From Alnus glutinosa (Eukaryota > Streptophyta > Magnoliopsida > Fagales > Betulaceae), in NCBI RefSeq assembly GCF_958979055.1, contig NC_084893.1, forward strand, positions 6,079,071 to 6,143,070: DNA of 64,000 nucleotides, written 5' to 3'. The notes under the pieces are model-generated. The model was not told the origin of the DNA. It ran no database searches and saw only the letters and a list, made by a program, of their open reading frames with translations. Positions 58,524-64,000 of the stretch are shown piece by piece. Each line of letters starts with the position of its first letter. Position 1 is the stretch's first letter. A program made the position numbers and the translations under genes.

Positions 58524-60170
58524 CCTACACATGCACACAACAAAATACATTATCAACGGGACAAGGGGACCACTATAATAAATAAGCCATTGTAACTAAT
58601 ATACACAACACATGTCAATAGCATCAGGGCCCAATGTACAGTACAACATCAAAATAATGGTCTTACATAATGCTCCAACATCAGTACAACATGAAAATAA
58701 TTCTCATTTACTAAAAACCCAATGTGATAAAATCTATGTTTGGTCTGAAAAAGTGTTTGATATAACAGAAATCTGAAAAGTCTTTATGCATTTTTAAGAA
58801 TTTTTGAATTGTCAAATTTAGGTATCTGGCTTAGGAACATAAAACAAAAGTCAAAAAACACAAATACAAACAAACATGACCTTAGTGGCTGTCTCAAAAA
58901 TGGAGATTACATGCCACACGTAGGGACATTAAGTTCACAACTAGGTTATAAAAATGTCTAGAACCATATTAGATTTTGGACAATTGAACTTTCCTGATGA
59001 TTAATAGGATACAATTAATTAATTAGAGCATTTATCTAAATGAGACACTGTATGGTTAGCAATTTAAAATATCTTTCTTCCTCATGAAAACCCCAATTTC
59101 TAAGATTTCAAGTTTAAGAAAGTTAGACAAGTGCAAAACGATTAACCAAACAATTCAAGTCCTTATTGAATTTCATAGAATTAGATTAGTCTTGGAATTC
59201 TAAACTTGTGGAACCCAAAGGTGTAGCATCTACTTATTAATTAATGTTATTGGCAATATTGGGATAATTAGAGTCCATTTGGCCTTGTGATTTTCTAGGC
59301 TAAAAGTACATTTTTAGACAAAATGATGAAAATCGTCTCGTTTTTTAGAACATGAAAAAATCTATGTTTTTAAATTGTAAAGGAGTATACTTTTAAAAAT
59401 GCGCTATTTTAAATGCAAACTACTATAAAGTAGATGCTATAAAGTAGCATATACATCACTGCATACCCTAAAATCCCGACAAACCATAGTGCAAAGCACT
59501 CTTGGTGAAAAAATTACAGATCGGGACCACTATGAATGAATATAAAACCCATAGACCAAAACCCACAAATCCCGACAAACCCTGACATTTTTTTATACCA
59601 AAATCGCAGTCAATTTATATATAAAAACATGAGACTTAACAAACAACATTAACAAAAACACCAAATCCGACAACCATTAACTAACAAAAACCCCCAAATC
59701 CAAAAGCCTAGATTAACAAAACCCCCTAAATCGCCTACAAAAAAAAATACTTTAACCATTTAAAAAAAGGCACTGACCTTTATTGAACGCCTTTTGGAGT
59801 TGATAGGTTCCGAAAGATCTCCCGTTGTTGGTGTGGAGTTCAGCGACAAAGTCTTGGTGGGTCAGCCTTCGTGTAGAACGTTCGACAGTGCTAAGTGGGG
59901 ACCAAATGCACGCATGAGAAAAAGGGAAAAAGACACGCACACACGGGATAAAGGCTGGATGAGGCGGGGATATTTTGGGTAGGAGATATGTCTTAAACGG
60001 TCACGTACAACGCATGTGACCGATTTTCCGTCCAAACAAACGGGCGAATGGACGGATTGTATTTTTTGCCACACGTTGGCAAGTTCGGGGGGTCATATCT
60101 AAATTTTGGTATATTGGGAGCTATATTGCCACAACGTGGATAAATCAAGGGGACAAAGTGTCTTTTCCCC

Positions 60171-60672
60171 ATTTTAAAAATAATAAATACTAATATAATA
60201 AAATCCTAATAATTTAATTTAATATGGACAAAAATTTATTATAAACCGGTTTGTAAGAAATTTTTTTACAATTTAAATATAAGATTGGCATGTATTCTTT
60301 AAACATGTGAGAAATACATATTCTTTTATTAATACTATTAAAAAAACATGTACTCTATTAAAAAAGCATGTAAGAAGTACATGCTATTTAAATAACAAGT
60401 GTTTCTCACATGTTAATTTTATACGTGAATTGTAGGTAATTTTCTATGAACCGACTCATAAAAAATTTCTGTCCATTTAATATATATATATATAAAAGAG
60501 GACACAATATGACCAAAAAAAAAAATAAAAAAAAAAAGAAAAAAAAAGAAAAAAAAAGTAGAAAATGAAAACCAAATACAACCAGTTGTTTTACTGAACC
60601 AGTTGGAACTCATTACCTCCAAAACAAAGACAGTTCTTCTTCCTCCGAGAGAGAACGCGAGACAACGAGAAA
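60171..60672. promoter_or_regulatory. Upstream region of the MECR-like gene
   Basis: AT-rich DNA between the MULE and the start codon at 60673, with A-rich runs (60511-60560). A 5' UTR of perhaps 70 bases is plausible from the GC-richer sequence after 60590. No distinct promoter element stands out apart from an ATATATATATATAAAAG stretch at 60481-60497. Confidence 0.35.
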
Positions 60673-62744
60673 ATGCAGTCCGTACGGAAATTCATCGCCG
60701 GCGACCACCGGATCGGAGTTCGACGCGTTTCGACCGCCGATTCCGCTTCTCTCAGAAAGAGCGTTGTTTCTTTGTTGGATTCGCTTTCTCTCAAACCAGG
60801 TATTGCAAACCCTAGGCCGATCACTTTCACTTTCAATTTCACAGTGCTTTATATATAATGCCCTGTTTGGTTCCCTAGAAAATAAGTGAGAAAAACGAAT
60901 CAAATTATAACCGTTGAGCCTCTGCTTATAGCTTACCTGTGACTAGTTCAAACTTTTATTTTCATAATCACTCTGTTGGAAACAACAATGGCATGTAGCA
61001 TAAGATTGAAACTCATTTCGTTGGGCCTCGTTACGAATCAACTGATTCGTTTTTACTGTAAGGATCTGTGTTGGTCACTGAGAAAACGTAGGAAAATTAA
61101 AGTTGTTACTTAGAAAACGTAGGCAAAGCTCTAAATCTTTTTTCTTTCTTTTTTTTAGTGTATATCTACAGTGGGGAAATTTTGATTTTCGGGTTTTTGC
61201 TGATATTCTCTTAAAGCGAAAAAAAAGCTGATGTGTGTTAGTCTTGGGATTTTGGTTATTGATCTGGAGTGTATCTGATGGTTATTGTTATGGATGGTGG
61301 AAATGACGGTGGTAGGTGCAACGCTGGTGCAGAATTGTGGGGACAGTGATATTGGGAAGGTTGTGGTTCAGGTGGCAAAAGAGCGGAACCTTCAGACCAT
61401 AAGCATAATCGAAGACAAGCCGGGGAGTCCTGATATCATTGAAGAGCTCAAGGCACTTGGTGGGGATATAATTGTCCCTGAAAGTTACACAAAGACATGG
61501 TACTTTCTATTTCCTGGTGGATTTCTCGTGAGTATATGGTGTTGAATGTAATGCGTCTCTACCAAGGCATGTGCTTGTTGTGAACCTGAAAAATGATTTA
61601 GTTGTTTCTTTATGCTTGGTGGTGAATGCGTGACAACCGAAAGGAAAAAGCCCCTGAAAAATTCGTCCCATGTTGGGATGATAAATTGTCCACATTGAGC
61701 AAGTGGATTATAAAGGTGCTATGGGTGCTAAGTCTTATATTGGTTCCTTATTAGGTGAGATTGAGCTTTATAAATAATTTTATGGAGTTCTAATTGCAAT
61801 TTGACTAGCATTTTTGGAGTGATAGCTCTGGTGTGGCTAACATTATTATTTTTATTATAAATAATTCATTTTATTTGTTGAGCACAGAGGAGTGCAACTC
61901 AAATACACATTATGTATACAACGAAAGTCTGCCTTACATGCTAAAAGAAGAACAAAAATTCAAATTCAGAAAAGTTAGAAAAGTGAGAGATATTATATGC
62001 CACAAATATGGCTATCATTTTTTTTTTTGGGGTTGATGCAGAATTGACTTGTGATTATAGTGGTTTTGAATGCAATGTGTGTCTCTACTAAAGTTGGTGC
62101 TTCTTGTTTTTGGTTTGCTGAGTAATTGTGAATGTTTGTGAACCTAAAAAATGATTTGGTTGCTTCATTCTGCCTGTTGGGGAATATGCACTAATGTTTT
62201 CCTTGCCCTCATGGTGTTCTTGTTTGACATCAAGTTATAAAGTAGCCGTTACCATCAGAGGTCCTTTTCTCTCCAGATTTGTAGAGTAGGCCTTTTTGTG
62301 TGATTCTCTTCGAGTTGTGAACAAATTTGGGAACAAAGAAGTAGGAGTCTTATACATAACATTTGGGGTAATAGGAGGTTTGAAACTGTAAAAGTACTAA
62401 AACACAATAACGGGACAATTTTAAGGTTTTTTTTTAAAAACTGAAAGAGTGACTGCTTTTGTCTCTATTCTGATCAAGGATATTCTCCTTTTACTCAAAC
62501 ATTACGTTTTTCTGCTAGCAGGTATATGAAGCGTTTAGCTGGTGAACTAAGACCATCAGCAGGTCTGAATTTCAGTGATGGGTACCAAGCAACTGCTGTA
62601 TGCAAAGCAGTGACGAGTGGGGGAACATTTCTCACTTATGGGAAGAAGTTGCCAAAGCATGTGGCCTACGATGGAGCAGCTCATAAACCAGTCGAGTGGG
62701 ATGCTTTCCTCAGGGCAAAGAATCTGAAAGTGTTGAACTACTAG
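60673..62744 (+). CDS. Truncated MECR-like medium-chain dehydrogenase/reductase
   Basis: Three exons (60673-60799, 61316-61499, 62522-62744) join in frame with GT-AG borders to only 177 aa. Exon 1 encodes an Arg/Ser-rich N-terminus (MQSVRKFIAGDHRIGVRRVS) that looks mitochondrial. Exons 2-3 encode the cofactor-binding and C-terminal part of the MDR fold: GATLVQNCGDSDIGKVVVQV, ISIIEDKPGS, LKALGGD, then AGLNFSDGYQATAVCKAVTS and GGTFLTYGKKLP. This resembles mitochondrial 2-enoyl thioester reductases (MECR/ETR1), which are about 370 aa. The catalytic GroES-like domain of about 150 residues is absent and is not hidden in intron 1 (516 bp). Either it is a pseudogene whose frame survived a clean exon loss, or a short derived gene. 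Intron 2 contains a diverged TRIM LTR. Confidence 0.6.
61667..61838 (+). mobile_element. Diverged TRIM solo LTR in the MECR-like intron 2
   Basis: Aligns with the TRIM LTRs in order: CCCATGTTGGGA, AGTGGATTATAAAGGTGCTATGGG, TTAGGTGAGATTGAGCTTTATAAA, TTTGACTAGC and TTTTTGGAGTGATAGC, ending in GTGGCTAAC. It is more diverged than the copies at 3182 and 24874, and the outer ends are unclear. Confidence 0.55.
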
Positions 62745-64000
62745 GAAAGAAATTGGAAGTTGTCCCAATGAACAGTGGTATTTTTGTTCACCTTTTCATT
62801 CTGATGAGCTTCTTGCATTTTTAGAGTTGTTATGTGGAGAATGTTTTTCCACACGATGAACGAAATTGTTTGTCCTAATCCCTGTTAAGTTCATTTTGAA
62901 GACCCCCAAATTATGCTTGCTGAATGCTTGTAAAGAGGGGGATCTTTATTCTCCTAGTTGTAGGCCCTTGTGATCTGCAAGTGAGCAACTTTGTATTTTA
63001 TAAATAATCATTCTCGTTTGATAACAGAATTAATTGTTTTTACCATGTTTCATATTCTGCATATTATCCACAATTAAACCAATCACTGTATGGCATTGCC
63101 TGTTAATTGGCGGTGCTTCTATTTCCAATTTGGCCCTAATTGTTCTCTTTAGCCGCATTTCTCACTGAGCTGAGATAAAATTCCATGTTATTACCGTGCG
63201 ACTGTTGATGCTTTGGTTTAATACATGCAATGGAAAAAACCAAACTAATAAGAAGAAAATAGAGTTACTGAAAATACAACTGAAGGGAAGATTTTATTTC
63301 TATTGAACATCCACTTTTGTCATTGATACAGTATAGACAACATGGATTTGAGGAATTTACCTTAATTCATAGTCTATTAAGTAAATATTTTTCACTCGAT
63401 TTGGTAAAGGCTTTTGAGAATGACTTCTTCACATGTTCGTGGTTCAAGTACTAGTGGTTGCTTTATATAAACCTCCTTCCATCCCCCAAAGAAAAAGGTA
63501 GAAATCTTATCAAAAAAAGAAAAAGGTAGAAATAAATTCTTCAGTCACTGGGGAGGCCAAGGAGATGTGGAATAAGTTCAACCGTCAAACCCTAATGATC
63601 TTGAAGAAGTTGTGGTCCATCTGAACCGCCAACCATATGCCTCCACTGCAGTTCTGAATAACGTTATCAAGATGAGAGAAATATTGCACAGAAAATGCCA
63701 TAAAATAAGAATGAAGTTGTGTAATTAAATGCATTATTCTCATACCTACCAAACCATGAGATGCATATAAGAATTTCTATTTTGATAAGTCATTTCGGTC
63801 TCTAAAGCTAGCCGGCACTGTCCCTTTTGTAAAATATTCCTTCCTGACAGTCTCCACCGAGCAAAATCTCACCTTCAAAAACAGATATACACGAACTAAT
63901 ATGACAATACATAAACGTGAGCAGAAGGGCAGAGAAGCAGAACAAGAAGAAAGTAACAAACAGCACCTGGATTATTCATGTCCAAGTTAGTTTTATATTA
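62745..64000. other. Downstream flank; possible exons of a minus-strand gene
   Basis: The MECR-like 3' UTR probably ends before about 63030. At the right edge, minus-strand segments 63777-63889 and 63967-64000 are bounded by plausible splice sites (acceptor TTTTTGAAG above 63889, donor CCAG/GTGCTG at 63967). They could be the last exons of a gene entering from the right. The translated pieces match nothing I recognise. Confidence 0.25.

Larger units (their letters stand above)
53338..60170. mobile_element. 6.8-kb Mutator-like element (MULE) with long TIRs
   Basis: The element starts GGGGAAAAGAGACTTTG and ends CAAAGTGTCTTTTCCCC. Terminal inverted repeats run about 280 bp (53338-53625 and 59894-60170) with few mismatches. 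A perfect 9-bp target duplication ATTTTAAAA (53329-53337 and 60171-60179) flanks it, as expected for MULEs. Inside are a GRF-zinc-finger gene on the plus strand (53747-54772), a low-complexity/repeat zone (55040-55640) and a decayed MuDR-type transposase on the minus strand (56212-58523, perhaps extending to 55688). The two genes converge. The perfect TSD and similar TIRs suggest a fairly recent insertion, but the transposase is dead, so it must have moved in trans or decayed after insertion. It separates two divergently oriented host genes (SOUL and MECR-like). Confidence 0.93.

Noticed and set aside
61285-61545. Unspliced frame beginning MLWMVEMTVVGATLVQN as a separate gene
   Set aside because: Its first part is intron 1 and its last part intron 2 of the MECR-like gene; only 61316-61499 is exon.
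63590-63665. Possible coding exon (NCSGGIWLAVQ on the minus strand)
   Set aside because: Reads plausibly in more than one frame and matches no family I know; splice sites are unclear.
1-64000. tRNA, rRNA, snRNA, CRISPR or prokaryotic operon signals
   Set aside because: None seen. The only tRNA-like boxes belong to the two SINEs, and the gene structure is eukaryotic throughout.

Overview
The window is nuclear DNA of a eudicot plant. It is AT-rich, has GT-AG introns, plant gene families, (GA)n microsatellites and a dense load of small plant transposons. Several proteins resemble what I remember from woody rosids, but the species cannot be fixed from the sequence.

I reconstructed seven host genes by following reading frames and splice sites. 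From left to right they are: a kinase-less GSO1-like LRR receptor protein (minus, 5470-8397); a five-exon plastid-targeted membrane protein (minus, 14852-18407, 368 aa); an EMB2759-like membrane protein (minus, 22238-27037, 338 aa); MODIFIER OF SNC1 / BAT2-N (minus, coding 31538-41859, nine coding exons, 1628 aa, with a remote 5' UTR exon near 44.6-44.9 kb); an APY7-type apyrase (plus, 46200-48553, 562 aa); a SOUL heme-binding protein (minus, 50774-52861, 216 aa); and a truncated MECR-like dehydrogenase/reductase (plus, 60673-62744, 177 aa). The second and third genes match families I recall as neighbours on Arabidopsis chromosome 5 (At5g63040 and At5g63050/EMB2759), which suggests conserved microsynteny. 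MOS1 and the apyrase are divergently transcribed from a shared intergenic region of roughly 0.65 kb.

The mobile DNA is unusually legible. A 6.8 kb Mutator-like element (MULE, 53338-60170) has long TIRs and a perfect 9-bp target duplication. It carries a transposase broken by four in-frame stops, plus an apparently intact second gene on the opposite strand encoding a GRF zinc finger, a coiled coil and a membrane anchor. MOS1 intron 1 holds a nested stack: a tRNA-derived SINE split by a hAT-like element that has captured the 3' end of a DUF1191-type gene. Other elements are two GC-rich hAT-like elements, a complete TRIM with two LTRs, PBS, PPT and TSD, two solo LTRs of the same family, a second SINE, a LINE-like retroposon with a 17-bp TSD, LINE RNase H/zf-RVT fossils and several foldback MITEs.

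The host genes do not form one pathway; they are ordinary single loci separated and partly invaded by transposons. The most unusual item is the MULE, with a dead transposase beside an open GRF-coiled-coil-TM gene. The gene-capturing hAT and the reading-frame-consistent but domain-deleted MECR-like gene come next.
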